DNA of 64,000 nt from JAEZBP01 sp963832725. GTDB taxonomy: Bacteria; Myxococcota_A; Polyangia; Polyangiales; Sandaracinaceae. The position numbers and the translations under genes are program-made. Within the stretch, counting starts at the first letter, position 1. Each line of letters starts with the position of its first letter. The stretch is from the NCBI GenBank assembly GCA_963832725.1, contig CAWHVG010000002.1, positions 1,054,001 to 1,118,000 of the forward strand, given 5' to 3'. The notes under the pieces are model-generated. The model was not told where the DNA came from. It did no database searches and saw only the letters and a list, made by a program, of their open reading frames with translations. Positions 8,922 to 20,243 of this stretch are shown here, one piece after another.

Positions 8922-10950
8922 CCGTCGTTGGGTGCCGGTTGCAACAGTGGGACCAACTCGTGGACGACGGCCGACGCCGTGCGGCGGGAGCGCGACACGA
9001 GGAACTGATAGCGCCCCACCAGGTTCGCGTGCGGCGTGACCGAGACCCCGTCGAGCACGCAGTCGCCGCTGCAGTCGCCGCCGAGGATCGGGCTGGCGCC
9101 GTCGAGGATCGGGTTGGCGGGGTAGGGCGCGAGGGCAGGTAGCCCGTCCGCGAGCGGGCCGCGACCCTGCGCGTAGCCGAGCTGAACGTGCCCGGCGTCG
9201 TCGCGGGTGGAGAACCAGAGCCGCACCGTGATCTCGTCCGGGCGGCTGCGCACCTCGCTGAACCCTTCCGGTGCCCACACGCCGCGATCGGCGTAGTCGC
9301 CGATGTCCGACGTCAGCACGTCGGTGCGGAGGGTCCCGTCGGTCACGTTCCTGTCTTGGTCGAGGTGTACGACTCCAATCGAAGCCGGATCGGCGCTGCG
9401 CACGCAGGTGAAGAAGAGCCAGCTCCCTCTGACCGACGGGTTCCCGTCGCCATCGAAGGTCCAGTCGGCCACCAGGAGCGGGTCGCGCAGCGATTCGCAG
9501 TCGTCGACCGCCGAGGCTTGGAGGAGGAGGGGCGGCGCCATCGACCCGCTGGTGGGGGTCGTGAAGAGCTGGTCGCCGTGGAGGTCGTAGATCTCCGGTC
9601 CGCTCGCCTCGGCCACGGCGAACCAGAGCTGCTCCACGCGGTGGCTCGAAGCGTAGTCGGCGACCGGCAAGAGGGTCGGCTCGCGGGACGAGGGCGGCAC
9701 GGTCCACAGGTAGGGCGCCGTGCCAGGAGGGCGCGCGGTCCAGTCGCCGTTGGTGCCGTCCGGCAGATCCGGCGCCTGCCTCGCGTAGCCGCACACACCG
9801 AAGTCGACGGGGCGGTAGAACTCGTCGTCACGCTCAATCTCGCTCGCGTCGACCCAGAGGTCCCATTGGAGCTGCGGCGAGGCTCCGTCGCACGAGTCGC
9901 GGCAGTAGCCGACCAAGGCCGGCGCCCCGACGCCGCCGGGCGCGCAGGCCTCGACGGTCGAGACGTCGACGGCCGAGTCCGGCTGCCGGAACTGGCTCGG
10001 GTTGCTGCACTCGTTCTTCGTGTAGCTCAGGGGCCCGAGCACGCTCACGCTGTTGCCGGCGCCTTCGATGGCTGCGTAGAGCCCCGCCTCGCCGCCGACG
10101 CAGTGCAAGTCGACGAGCGGCATCACGGCGGTCCGCGAGAGGAGCGCGCCGCCGATCATCGAGCCGCTCACGATTTGGCTCAGCCCCACGGTTGCGAAGA
10201 GCGCGTCGCCGCCCTGATAGACGCCCGGCTCCAGAATCCATGCGCAGGTGGACCGCGTCTCCGACCTCGAACGTGCCCGGGTCGAACTTCGCGAGCACGG
10301 TCCCCGCCCGCTCCACGCGCGCCGAGCCGTCGGCCAGCACGATGACCCGGAGCTGGCTCGGCAGGGAGTCGCCGTCAATCAGCGTGTGCACCGGCGTGAG
10401 GGAGAGCGCGGCGTAGTCGCAGAATCCTGCCGCTGCAGTGGACGTTCGGCAGGAAGTCGAGCTCGAAGCGCATCCCGAAGGTGATGGGCTCGCACACATC
10501 GCTGATCAGAGCCCGGGTGACGCCGGGAGGACCGAACTCGTCCACGCGGGCCGTCGCGCCGCTGCCGGAGTAGACGAGGTCGCTCGTCCCGACCGGCACC
10601 GTCCGCCAGTTCGTCGCGTTGTCGAGATTGTAGGCCTGCCCCGCCCCCGGCCGGCAGCAGGTGGCGGTGCCGCGGCAGTCGAAGTCGAAGCAGTCGATCA
10701 GGCCGTCGCAGTCGTTGTCCAGGTGATCTCCGCACGAGGTCTCGTGCATCTGGCTGGAATGGCAGGTCGGCCCTCCGTCGACGCCCGCGTCGGCCCCCGA
10801 GTCCATCAGGCCCGAGTCCGCCGGGCCCGAGTCCATCGGGCCGCCGTCGAGATCGGGCACGATGGCGTCGTAGTCGGGCTTCAACACGATGCTGCAGCCC
10901 GGCAAGATCATCAGCGCGGCCAGCGCCGCGAGGCCCCACGACCGCATCAT
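8918..10950 (-). CDS. Secreted lipoprotein with calcium-loop-like motif, paralog 1 (two frame breaks)
   Basis: This is the first lipoprotein of the array and the most diverged. The signal MMRSWGLAALAALMILPGC carries lipobox ILPGC, and the loop CGDHLDNDCDGLIDCFDFDC follows an Asp/Gly/Ser stalk. The frame breaks at 10422-10426 and at 10234-10238, each reading GAATC on the plus strand. Reading GATC restores GRICDYAAL at the first and HLRMDLEPGVYQGG at the second, giving 676 residues with no other stop. The ATG at 10950 overlaps the upstream stop as ATGA. The C-terminal half (EVRSRPDEITVRLWFSTRDD, ANPILDGASPILGG) looks like an extracellular beta-propeller. Function unknown. Confidence 0.8.
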
Positions 10951-12376
10951 CGTCCCCACTCGAGCTGCGCCGTCACCATTCCCCCGTTTCGCATCGGCGT
11001 GGCGCCGACCTGGACGCTCGATGCTTCGTCGCTCCCGGGGCTCACCAGGAGCAGGATCAGCGTCGTCACCGCCAGGCCCGCCGTGATCCCGAGCGCGATG
11101 TCGGCCATCAGCGCCGCGTCCTCCACCGCGTGGCCCTCGGCGATCAGCATCGCCCGACTGGGATCCTGTCCCATGTTGTGCTGCTGGACGTCGCTGTTCC
11201 ACTGGTTCGACAGGTCCAGCGCCCGCACGCTCAGCCCGGCCCACACCGCGAGCCCGGCGCCGGTCAGCGACGCGAGCAGCACCCGCGCGATGTCGAGCCC
11301 GGTGGAGTCCGCCCGCTGGCCGAGGTGCACGTCGAGCGAGGCGCGTTCGCCTTCGCGCAGCGTGATCCGGTGCGTGAGCGGCGTGCGCCCCGGCGCGCTC
11401 AGCCGCAGCACGTGCGGCCCCGGCTGCACCGGCAGATCGACCTGTTCGCCCTCGGCGGTGCGCACGTTGTCGACGAAGACCTCCGCCGGCGCATCGACCG
11501 TCATCGCCACCCGCGTCTCGGTGGCGGTCGCCGGCGCGGAGAGCTCGAGCGCCAAGGGCTCGGCGCCCGCGGCCACCTCGAAACGGCGCTCGATCGGCGG
11601 CGCGTTCGGCACCTCCAGCCGCACGACGTGAGGGCCCGGTGCGACCGGCACGTGTCGGCCCGGCTCGATGGCCTCGCCGTCCAGCGTGAGGCGGCCGACG
11701 GAGGGCGCGATGACCTGCACGTCGATCGGCGTCGGGTCGAGCGCGAGCTGGACCGCGGCGCTGGATCCCACGCTCGCTTCGGCGGTGGCGCTGCGCTCTT
11801 CGTAGCCTTCGTGGCTGGCGTAGACGGTGTGCGAGCCCGCCGGCACCGCCAGCTCGATGGGCGTGGTGCCGCGCACCGGCAGGTCCCGCCAATCGATCCG
11901 GATCTCCGCCCCTTCGGGCGTGCTCTCGATGCGCAGCACGGCCACCCGCGGGCGCAGCGCGTCGAATCCGGCGCTCGCCCTCTTCGCGATCCGCGTCACT
12001 GAGAATCGAAGTGCAGGTACTCGCTGAAGTAGTTGAAGGCTTCGTCGTCCCGGCCGAGCTCGGCGAGCGCGAGCGCGACGTTGAAGACCACGTTCCGGGT
12101 CCGCGCGCCCAGGCGGAGCACGCCGAGGTAGGCGTCGAGCGCCTCGTTCAGCTCGCGGGAGCGGGTTCGGCCGTGCGTGCGGAGGCCCCGCGCGAGGTGC
12201 TGGTTGCCGCGCTCGAAGAGCAGGGCGGCTTCCTCCTGCTGGGCGGTGGCCGGCGTCGCCCACAGCAGCGCGGCGCCGAGGAGCGTGCAGCCGAGGAGCG
12301 CTGAGCCGAGGAGCCCTGAGCCGAGGAGCGAGGCCAGCGCGGTGGCTCGAGCGCGGGCGCGAAGCGAAGCAATCAT
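10947..12376 (-). CDS. TPR/PEGA-domain membrane protein (two frame breaks)
   Basis: An N-terminal hydrophobic export segment is followed by a TPR-like helical pair (RGNQHLARGLRTH, LALAELGRDDEAFNYFSEYL). A PEGA beta domain (RIESTPEGAEIRIDWRDLPV) and further PEGA-like repeats come next, with C-terminal membrane segments near LLASLTGAGLAVWAGL and ITAGLAVTTLILLLV. The frame breaks at 12003-12007 and 11964-11968 are both GAATC on the plus strand. With GATC at both sites the protein reads through DLSDADREEGERRIDALRPR as 475 residues. Its ATG abuts the kinase stop directly. Kinase plus TPR/PEGA pairs are common in myxobacteria, and this one may anchor or sense at the envelope for the downstream lipoproteins (inference). 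Confidence 0.82.
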
Positions 12377-14110
<1,734 letters not shown>

Positions 14111-14320
14111 GGTACGCGGTTTCGGCCAGCTTTGCAGCTTCCGGGCCACGTGCTGGCTGCGTAAGCGATTTCGCACCGTGAAGCCTGGGAATGCTCACGG
14201 CGACGCACCCGAAGGGGCATACGTGCCGGGCTCCGTGGTTTGCCGGCCCGGCGCGCCATGTGCTACCTCAGCCGCGGCGGGGCCGCGGATTCGACCCCAC
14301 CTCTTCTAGGGAGCGCGGTA

Positions 14321-15043
14321 ATGGGCCTGTTGGACTACACGCAGGAGTGCCTGGACGCAGCGGAGGGCGAGCTCCCCAAGGACGAGCGCGGCAAGCGCCC
14401 GGTCCGCCTGCAAGTCTTCAAGAACGAGTTCATCGAGAAGTGGTTCGCGCAGGCGCACCCGATCACGCCGGGCATCTGGTTCGGCTGGATCGTCCTCTAC
14501 GGGCTCTACGTCGGCTTCACGACCCTGCCCTGGTGGCAGGCGCCCCTGGCGTTCCTCGGCGGCGTGCTGATCACGACGCTGATCGAGTACACGCTCCACC
14601 GCTTCGCGTTCCACTTCGTGCCGAAGAACAAGAAGCAGCGCTTCCAGGCCTTCCTCCTGCACGGCTACCACCACGACTTCCCGAACGATCCGATGCGGCT
14701 GGTCCTGCCGCCGATCGGCATCTGGCCCGTCGCGGTGGTGGTGGGCACCGTCTACTACTTCGCGTTCGGGCCCTATTTCTGGACCGTCTTCGGCGGCACC
14801 TCGCTCGGCTACATCGCCTACGACTGGGTCCACTACTACACGCACTACGCCAACCCGAAGGGCGGCCCGGGGAAGTGGGTCAAGAAGTACCACATGCTTC
14901 ACCACTTCGACTCGCCCAACCACCGCTACGGCATCACCTCGCCGCTCTGGGATCTGGTGTTCGGCACCTACCTGCCGCTCAAGACCTCCTGGCGGAAGAT
15001 CGAGAAGCAGCGCAAGCAGGCCGAAGCCGCCAGCGCGGGCTGA
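14321..15043 (+). CDS. Sterol desaturase/fatty acid hydroxylase superfamily protein
   Basis: This 240-residue integral membrane di-iron enzyme has the expected histidine clusters: HRFAFH, HGYHHDF, HYYTHY and HMLHHF plus a late NHRYG. Hydrophobic segments surround residues 50-100 and 135-165. The layout resembles FA2H/Scs7-type 2-hydroxylases that act on fatty acyl chains of sphingolipids, but the substrate is an inference. The ATG at 14321 was chosen over an upstream ATG at 14240 because AGGGAG lies about 10 bases upstream and the family starts here. A strong terminator follows. Confidence 0.9.
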   Translation: MGLLDYTQECLDAAEGELPKDERGKRPVRLQVFKNEFIEKWFAQAHPITPGIWFGWIVLYGLYVGFTTLPWWQAPLAFLGGVLITTLIEYTLHRFAFHFVPKNKKQRFQAFLLHGYHHDFPNDPMRLVLPPIGIWPVAVVVGTVYYFAFGPYFWTVFGGTSLGYIAYDWVHYYTHYANPKGGPGKWVKKYHMLHHFDSPNHRYGITSPLWDLVFGTYLPLKTSWRKIEKQRKQAEAASAG

Positions 15044-15088
15044 CATTCCTGCCGCGCCCCGTGCGCGGGGGGCACTCGCCGGCACATC

Positions 15089-15118
15089 GGCCCGCGTCCA
15101 CGCGACGCGGGCCTTTTT
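15089..15118 (+). terminator. Rho-independent terminator
   Basis: A perfect 10-bp stem (GGCCCGCGTC and GACGCGGGCC) with a 5-base loop is followed by five T residues. It ends the hydroxylase transcript 46 bp after its stop codon. Confidence 0.9.
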
Positions 15119-15283
15119 CGTGGCCGTGCCGGCAAACCCGCCCGTCGGCTGGAGGTCAGGTCCATCGGGAGCCGCAGCCCGATGGCCGCTACCGCGTCGT
15201 GCACGTGCTCGCGGCGGCGGACTCGGTCCACGTGCCCGAGATCGAGCTCCGCTGGAGCGTCGCCGAGCTGCTCGGCGAGTGAG

Positions 15284-16957
15284 CTACTGGTAGAAGACGA
15301 CGTAGGCCGAGAGATCGATCATGACGTTGTCGCCGCCGGGCGGGTCGTGGCCCATGAACGACGCCATGTACTCGAGCGTGTTCACGCCGGACACCATCTC
15401 GCTGGTGATGTCGATGCGGCGCGCCGATACCGGCAATCCGGGGCACCAGGCGGCGCGGCCCGGCGCCCAGTTGCCCCACTGGTTCGGCACCGCGCCCTCG
15501 CCCGCGCGGTCGGCGCAGCCGAGCGGCTGACCGGCTTCGCCCGGGAAGTCCACCCGATGCGTCGACGAGCCGTTCACCGTGAAGGTGTGCTCGTGGTTGC
15601 ACCACTCGGCGCAGTTGGAGGGCGTCGCCATCCCGTGGCCCGTCACGATCACCACCAGCTCGACCTTCGTCGTGCCCTCCGGCGGCGTGAACGTGAAGGG
15701 ATCACGTCCGGCGTTGTAGTTGGCGTCGAACGCGCCTCCCGTGAACGCGAGCTGCGCGTCGGTCGGCACCGGACCGCTCGCGTCCTGCCGCGAGAGCCGT
15801 AGCGAGATGTCCACGTCGCGCGGCGTCGCCGGCTCCCAGGTCGGCCCCATCGTGATGCGGAGCGGCGTGTCTCCGCCCGCGCGGACGAGCCCGATCAGCG
15901 GCGAGGCGTCCATCAGCCAGCGCCGGCGGCCGGGCCGCGAGTAGGGCGTGATCCAGCGGACCAGCTCGCGGGTGTCCGTGCAGCCCGCGTCGAGGCAGAC
16001 GGCGATGTTGGCGATGCGATCCCAGGCCGAACAGTGCATCGGGTCCTGCTTGCACTCGATCTGCACGTCGAACTGCATCGTGTCGAAGCCGGCCATGGTC
16101 GCCGTGTCGGGCAGCGTCACCGTCCGGTCGAGCACGCGGTCGGTCAGGTCGGTCTCGCTCACGACCGGGACGACCGTCACGCCGGTCTCGGCGGCGATCT
16201 GCTCGCGGAGCGACGCGCGGTAGTTGTACCAGTGCCCGGCGTAGGCCCCCATCCCGAAGTCCGGCGGCGGACCGGGGCGCGAGAAGTCGTAGAGCGCGCC
16301 GACCGGGTCGAAGCGCTGATCGCGGGCGATGGCGAAGGTGTGCTGGATGTTCGTCTGCCCGCGGACGAAGTCGCCCACGCTGCCGGTCGCGTTCTGGATC
16401 GGGTCGACGACGAAGTGCAGGTGGCTCCGCCAGTAGGCCTTGTCCTCGTCGCTCAGCTCGTAGACGGCGAAGCCTTCCTCCAGCCCGTCGTGGATCGGCG
16501 TGAGGCGGCTGCGGATGGCCGTCGAGTCGGTCTCGTACGAGGTGAAGAAGTAATGGACGTTGCGCGGGCCGTTGAGATAGAGGCCGTCCGGGTAGCTCAT
16601 GAAGAGCGTGTTCCCGTAGTCCGTGCTCGCGTAGTTCAGGAAGACGTACGACTCGCAGCCGGTCCAGTGGTCGCTGAGCGTCCAGGGGCCGTCGATCGTG
16701 TTCACCGTGAAGTCGCCGGCCACGTCGCCGAAGCTGCTGCCGGTTCCGTCCTGCATCGGCTGGCGGGTGAGCATGAGCTGCTCGCAGACGTCCGGCCCCG
16801 GCACGAACGCGTCCACGCCGCCGTCCTCGGTCACGCCGGCGTCCATCGAGGAAGCCGTGGCGTCCACCGTCGACCCCGCGTCGGCCAACTGTCCGGGCCC
16901 GTCGCAGGCGAGCGCGAGCATCGAGCAGACGAGGGCGACGAGCTGGGCGGGACGCAT
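15284..16957 (-). CDS. PNGase F-like secreted lipoprotein
   Basis: This 557-residue lipoprotein has signal MRPAQLVALVCSMLALAC with lipobox MLALAC and an Asp/Ser linker. The C-terminal half resembles the two-domain jelly-roll of peptide-N-glycosidase F: CSAWDRIANIAVCLDAGC, ELVRWITPYSRPGRRRW and DASPLIGLVRAGG match that fold's conserved blocks. The N-terminal third is an additional domain with similarity to nothing I recognise. The expected role is removal of N-glycans from glycoproteins outside the cell, perhaps for predation or nutrient use (inference). The ATG at 16957 was chosen because it opens directly onto the signal peptide. A histidine- and cysteine-containing segment (CAEWCNHEHTF) may bind metal. 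Confidence 0.75.
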   Translation of the reverse strand: MRPAQLVALVCSMLALACDGPGQLADAGSTVDATASSMDAGVTEDGGVDAFVPGPDVCEQLMLTRQPMQDGTGSSFGDVAGDFTVNTIDGPWTLSDHWTGCESYVFLNYASTDYGNTLFMSYPDGLYLNGPRNVHYFFTSYETDSTAIRSRLTPIHDGLEEGFAVYELSDEDKAYWRSHLHFVVDPIQNATGSVGDFVRGQTNIQHTFAIARDQRFDPVGALYDFSRPGPPPDFGMGAYAGHWYNYRASLREQIAAETGVTVVPVVSETDLTDRVLDRTVTLPDTATMAGFDTMQFDVQIECKQDPMHCSAWDRIANIAVCLDAGCTDTRELVRWITPYSRPGRRRWLMDASPLIGLVRAGGDTPLRITMGPTWEPATPRDVDISLRLSRQDASGPVPTDAQLAFTGGAFDANYNAGRDPFTFTPPEGTTKVELVVIVTGHGMATPSNCAEWCNHEHTFTVNGSSTHRVDFPGEAGQPLGCADRAGEGAVPNQWGNWAPGRAAWCPGLPVSARRIDITSEMVSGVNTLEYMASFMGHDPPGGDNVMIDLSAYVVFYQ

Positions 16958-17086
16958 CAGGCCAGAAACCTTGATAGCGGTGCCCGTGCGGATTGTCGAG
17001 TGTTTCCGCCTGGGATCGGGCGCTTCGTTCCCGCCGACCACGGCCCGCCCTCGGAGGTGTGGCCGCGCTGCACCGCCCGCTTCGGA

Positions 17087-17561
17087 TCAGGCGGGCTTGT
17101 GGCCCGTGACCACCGCCTCGCGCCCTTCGGCGAAGAGCTGGATCGAAGGCTCGAGCCCGGCTTCGCGGAAGGCGCCGGCGATCTCCTCCGGGCGCAGGAA
17201 GTGATTGCCCTGCACGTGCTCCGAGAGGTTCTGAAACGCCACGCCGCGCAGCTCCGGCGACCGCAGCGACGCGCGATCGTCGGGCCAGGCCGGCTCCCAG
17301 AATCACCGCCGTCCCGCCCGGCGCGAGGTGCTCGCTCAGGATGCGGAAGACGTTGGCCCGCTCGGTCCACACGTGGTGCAGCGCGCGGCTCATGGCGATG
17401 ACGTCGGCCGGCCAATCGACGTCGAAGCGGTTCAGGTCGCCGACCGAGAACGAGAGCCGGTCGGCCACGCCTTCCGCTTCCGCGCGCCGCTTCGCGTCGG
17501 CCACGTTCTCCTCGAACGCGTCGAGGCCGAGCGACTTTCGAAGCTCGTCCATGCTGCTCAT
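17087..17561 (-). pseudogene. N-terminally truncated SAM-dependent methyltransferase
   Basis: The visible protein begins MSSMDELRKSLGLDAFEENV. It covers the class I methyltransferase region from motif II (acidic, GLDAFEEN) through DLNRFDVDWPADVIAMSRALHHV, but the glycine-rich motif I that binds SAM is missing and no upstream frame supplies it. The frame also breaks at 17300-17304 (GAATC on the plus strand). Reading GATC restores TAVIWEPAWPDDRASLRSPE and a continuous 157-residue product ending GREAVVTGHKPA. The frame break is probably artefactual, but the missing N-terminus suggests a genuine remnant. A downstream start in an intact upstream frame could not be found. Confidence 0.6.
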
Positions 17562-17931
17562 GGAGTCGAACGTACGCTCTCGGCGCGCACGAGCCAGTTG
17601 GCGCGCGCCGCGTTGGGCGCCGAGCTCGACCGCTTCGAAGGATCCCGAGCGTCTACGCGTCGTCGCCACGCGACGCTCTCGAGCGCGGGTTTCGTTCGTG
17701 CCCGCAGCGCCCGGTTCTTCGAGCGCGGGGACCCGAGGCCGAGGACGTGTGCGGTCGGCCCGGCGCGGCGTCGCGGAGCGCCTCGGTCGCGTGGCGTCGA
17801 GGCGCATGCGCCAGCTGCGGACCGCCGGGAGTCGCGCCGGGCGTGGCTCCAACGATGGCACCCGACGTGCGTCGTTCCCGAATCGCGGCGTCGACTGGCG
17901 CCGCGCAGCAACCCGAACCGTCGGAGGACAC
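17562..17931. other. Intergenic region without recognisable gene
   Basis: Frames on both strands have low-complexity Arg/Ser/Ala composition. No promoter, RNA or repeat was recognised. The lost 5' part of the methyltransferase would have been here, but no coding remnant is evident. Confidence 0.4.
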
Positions 17932-18360
17932 GTGGCCTACACCCTCAAGATATCCATCGCGTTCGCGATCGGGCTCGTCGCCCTCGGTTGTGGCGGCGGT
18001 GCGACACAGCAGCCCGCGACCGCGCAGACCACGCCCGAGGCGCAGCAGCAAGGCGTCGCCACCGCCCAGCCGACGCCCGCCCCGCCGAGCGGGGTCACCG
18101 ACACCGAAGTGAAGGCGTTCGCCAACACCGTCATCGCGTTGGCCATGCTGGAAGAGCAGGGCACCGCCCGCGTGCAGGGCGGCGAGCCGGTCGAGCAGGT
18201 CGAGTCGGACCTCGAGCAGCAGATGGCGCAGGTCTTCGCCGCCAACCCCATCACCCCCGAGCGCTTCGGCCAGATCGCCGACCAGCTCGACAACGACCCC
18301 GCGCTGCGCGACCGCATCCGCAACCAGCTCCAGGAGAGCATGGCGTCCGCCTCCGCCTGA
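17932..18360 (+). CDS. DUF4168-like lipoprotein
   Basis: This 142-residue lipoprotein starts at a GTG with CGGAGGA ending just upstream. The signal YTLKISIAFAIGLVALGC has lipobox VALGC, followed by a Gln/Thr/Pro linker. The C-terminal helical region (DTEVKAFANTVIALAMLEEQ, ITPERFGQIADQLDNDPALR) matches the DUF4168 pattern found in small envelope proteins. The function is unknown. It is followed after 119 bp by the thioredoxin-fold gene. Confidence 0.8.
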   Translation: MAYTLKISIAFAIGLVALGCGGGATQQPATAQTTPEAQQQGVATAQPTPAPPSGVTDTEVKAFANTVIALAMLEEQGTARVQGGEPVEQVESDLEQQMAQVFAANPITPERFGQIADQLDNDPALRDRIRNQLQESMASASA

Positions 18361-18479
18361 CGCGGGGCCGGGACGCGCCAGCGTGGCGCCGGTCGTCACG
18401 CTCGGCGCGGTCTCGGATGCGCGCCTTCTCTTGCCGAATCCGCGCCGGGGGGCCACGGTCGGTGCGAGGAGGCTTCGAG

Positions 18480-19034
18480 ATGGCGCTCACAGAGAGCAAA
18501 GGCATGGCCGTCGGCACGCCGGCGCCCGCGTTCTCGCTCCCGGGGACCGACGGGAAGACCTACACCCTCGACGACTTCGCCGACGCGAAGGCGCTGGTCG
18601 TCGTCTTCACCTGCAACCACTGCCCCTACGCCAAAGCGTCCGAGGACCGGTTGATCCGGCTCCAGGCCGACTACGCCGAGCGCGGCGTACGGCTCGTGGC
18701 CATCAACCCCAACGACGCGCACGGCTACCCCGAGGACTCCTTCGACGCCATGGTCGTCCGCGCGAAGGAGAAGGGCTTCAACTTCCCCTACCTGCGCGAC
18801 GAGAGCCAAGATATCGCGCGCGCCTACGACGCCGCCTGCACCCCGGACGTCTTCGTCTTCGGCGCCGACCGGCGGCTCGCCTACAACGGCCGCATCGACG
18901 ACTCCTGGAGAGACGAGGGCAAGGTCACGCGCCGCGACCTGCGCGACGTGCTGGACGCCGTGCTCGAAGCTCGTGCGCCCGACTTGCCCGAGGTCGTGCC
19001 CTCGATGGGCTGCTCCATCAAGTGGCGGCACTGA
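18480..19034 (+). CDS. Thioredoxin-fold (AhpC/TSA-like) redox protein
   Basis: This 184-residue cytosolic protein has a peroxiredoxin-like start (GTPAPAFSLPGTDGKTYTLD) and a CxxC motif in VFTCNHCPYAK, the usual place for a thiol-disulfide active site in the AhpC/TSA-related group. The cis-Pro region appears as AACTPDVFVFG. GAGG lies about 10 bases upstream of the ATG. There is no signal peptide, so a cytoplasmic thiol reductase or peroxidase-like role is inferred. The SpoU gene follows after 12 bases and is probably co-transcribed. Confidence 0.88.
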   Translation: MALTESKGMAVGTPAPAFSLPGTDGKTYTLDDFADAKALVVVFTCNHCPYAKASEDRLIRLQADYAERGVRLVAINPNDAHGYPEDSFDAMVVRAKEKGFNFPYLRDESQDIARAYDAACTPDVFVFGADRRLAYNGRIDDSWRDEGKVTRRDLRDVLDAVLEARAPDLPEVVPSMGCSIKWRH

Positions 19035-19046
19035 GGCGGCACTGAC

Positions 19047-19595
19047 GTGGCCAAGGTCCCGCCCTTCCGCATGCCGCTGAGCGAGATCCGCAGCGAGCTC
19101 GAGCGCATCCGGCATCCCTTCCGGATCGCCATCCGCCGCTCCAAGAACGCGTTCAACGTCGGCGCCGTCATCCGCACCGCGCACTCGTTCTTGGCCAAAG
19201 AGATCCTGCTCGTCGGCGACGAGGACTGGTACCGCCGCGCGGCCATGGGCATGCAGCGCTACGAGAACATCGTCGAGATCCCGAGCGAGGCCGAGCTGAT
19301 CGCGCGGGCGAAGCGGGAAGGGTGGTTCCTCAGCGTCCTGGAGAAAGACGCGGATCGTTGCGTCGGCCTCTGGGACGCCGCGCTGCCCGAAGACTGCGTC
19401 ATCGTCATCGGCAACGAAGAAGAGGGCGCGGGCGCAGAGCTCCTGGCGGCCGCGGACGAAGTCGTCGCCATCCCCATGTTCGGCATCAACCACAGCTACC
19501 CCATGACCGTCGCCGCCGGCATGGCCATGTGCGAGTGGGCGCGCCGCCGCTACCAAGGCCCGGGGCGCGTCGTCCTCACACCGACGGAGGGTTGA
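19047..19595 (+). CDS. SpoU/TrmH-family RNA 2'-O-methyltransferase
   Basis: This 182-residue SPOUT-fold enzyme has all three SpoU motifs: motif 1 with NAFNVGAVIRTAHSF, motif 2 VIVIGNEEEGAG and motif 3 VVAIPMFGINHSYPMTVAAG. It probably transfers methyl from SAM to a ribose 2'-OH in tRNA or rRNA. There is no extra N-terminal RNA-binding domain. It starts with GTG 12 bases after the preceding stop. It sits upstream of a tRNA cluster, but this does not identify its substrate. Confidence 0.92.
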   Translation: MAKVPPFRMPLSEIRSELERIRHPFRIAIRRSKNAFNVGAVIRTAHSFLAKEILLVGDEDWYRRAAMGMQRYENIVEIPSEAELIARAKREGWFLSVLEKDADRCVGLWDAALPEDCVIVIGNEEEGAGAELLAAADEVVAIPMFGINHSYPMTVAAGMAMCEWARRRYQGPGRVVLTPTEG

Positions 19596-19752
19596 GCGGA
19601 GCGGCGTTCGAGCTCGCGGCTGCCCGTGGCCGTGCTCGCCGGGGCCCCGTCGTCGTCACACCGAGCGCGTGCGTAGCCGGCCCGTGCGCGCACCCTTCAC
19701 GCAGCGCTTGCCTCGGGCCGCGTTCTGGCTACACTCGCCGTCCTGATTCTGC

Positions 19753-19826
19753 GGTGGCTGTAGCTCAGTAGGTAGAGCACTGGATTGTGGCTCCGGTTGT
19801 CGCGGGTTCGAATCCCGTCAGTCACC
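19753..19826 (+). tRNA. tRNA-His (GTG)
   Basis: The cloverleaf is complete, with a seven-base acceptor, TAGCTCAG D-arm start, anticodon GTG in loop TTGTGGC and GGTTCGAATCC T-arm. An extra G precedes the acceptor and pairs with C73, the tRNA-His identity feature. CCA is not encoded. Confidence 0.95.
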
Positions 19827-19956
19827 CTGCCGCGGCTCTCGACCCCGTCGGCGGACCTTCACGGTCTCGCCGTCGGGGGACGCGAAAGCATTTGACATGC
19901 GAGGCTGATGCTGTAAAAGCGCCCCCGTCCCCGGCGGGGACGCCCAAAAGCGGCGA

Positions 19957-20030
19957 GCGCCTGTAGCTCAGTTGGATAGAGCATCGGACTTCGAATCCGC
20001 AGGTCGGGGGTTCGAATCCCTCCGGGCGCG
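19957..20030 (+). tRNA. tRNA-Arg (TCG)
   Basis: The cloverleaf has acceptor GCGCCTG paired to CGGGCGC with one wobble, loop CTTCGAA with anticodon TCG and a standard T-arm. It is second in a three-tRNA cluster. Confidence 0.95.
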
Positions 20031-20054
20031 TATCCCTGCGAAAGACGAAAATAC

Positions 20055-20127
20055 GGGTCATTAGCTCAATTGGTAGAGCAGTGGACTCTTAATCCATTGG
20101 CTGAAGGTTCGAGTCCTTCATGACCCA
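20055..20127 (+). tRNA. tRNA-Lys (CTT), island integration site
   Basis: The cloverleaf has loop CTCTTAA with anticodon CTT and acceptor GGGTCAT paired to ATGACCC. Its 3' half is duplicated at 41247, so it served as the attachment site of the adjacent island. The gene is left intact at this end. Confidence 0.95.
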
Positions 20128-20134
20128 GACGAGG
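20083..20134 (+). repeat. attL: direct repeat over the tRNA-Lys 3' half
   Basis: A 52-bp stretch from the anticodon stem to just past the tRNA end (GGACTCTTAATCCATTGG to CCCAGACGAGG) is identical to 41247-41298. The similarity continues with scattered mismatches through the terminator to about 20196. This is the standard product of tyrosine recombinase integration into a tRNA 3' end. Confidence 0.92.
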
Positions 20135-20137
20135 AGG

Positions 20138-20166
20138 CCCTCGGAACCCAGCGTTCCGGGGGCTTT
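20138..20166 (+). terminator. Terminator after tRNA-Lys
   Basis: A stem CCCTCGGAAC/GTTCCGGGGG with a five-base loop is followed by C and three T residues. A variant copy lies after attR. Confidence 0.75.
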
Positions 20167-20243
20167 CGTGCATCTGGTCCCCGAGCCGCCGTGTTGGTCG
20201 TTGATGGTCGTTCACGGCTGTTGATGGCATCTTTGCCCAACGT

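Noticed and set aside
15120..15282. Short protein-like stretch (YRVVHVLAAADSVHVPEIEL) after the terminator
   Set aside because: It has no start codon with a ribosome site and is only about 40 residues. It could be a remnant but cannot be supported as a gene.
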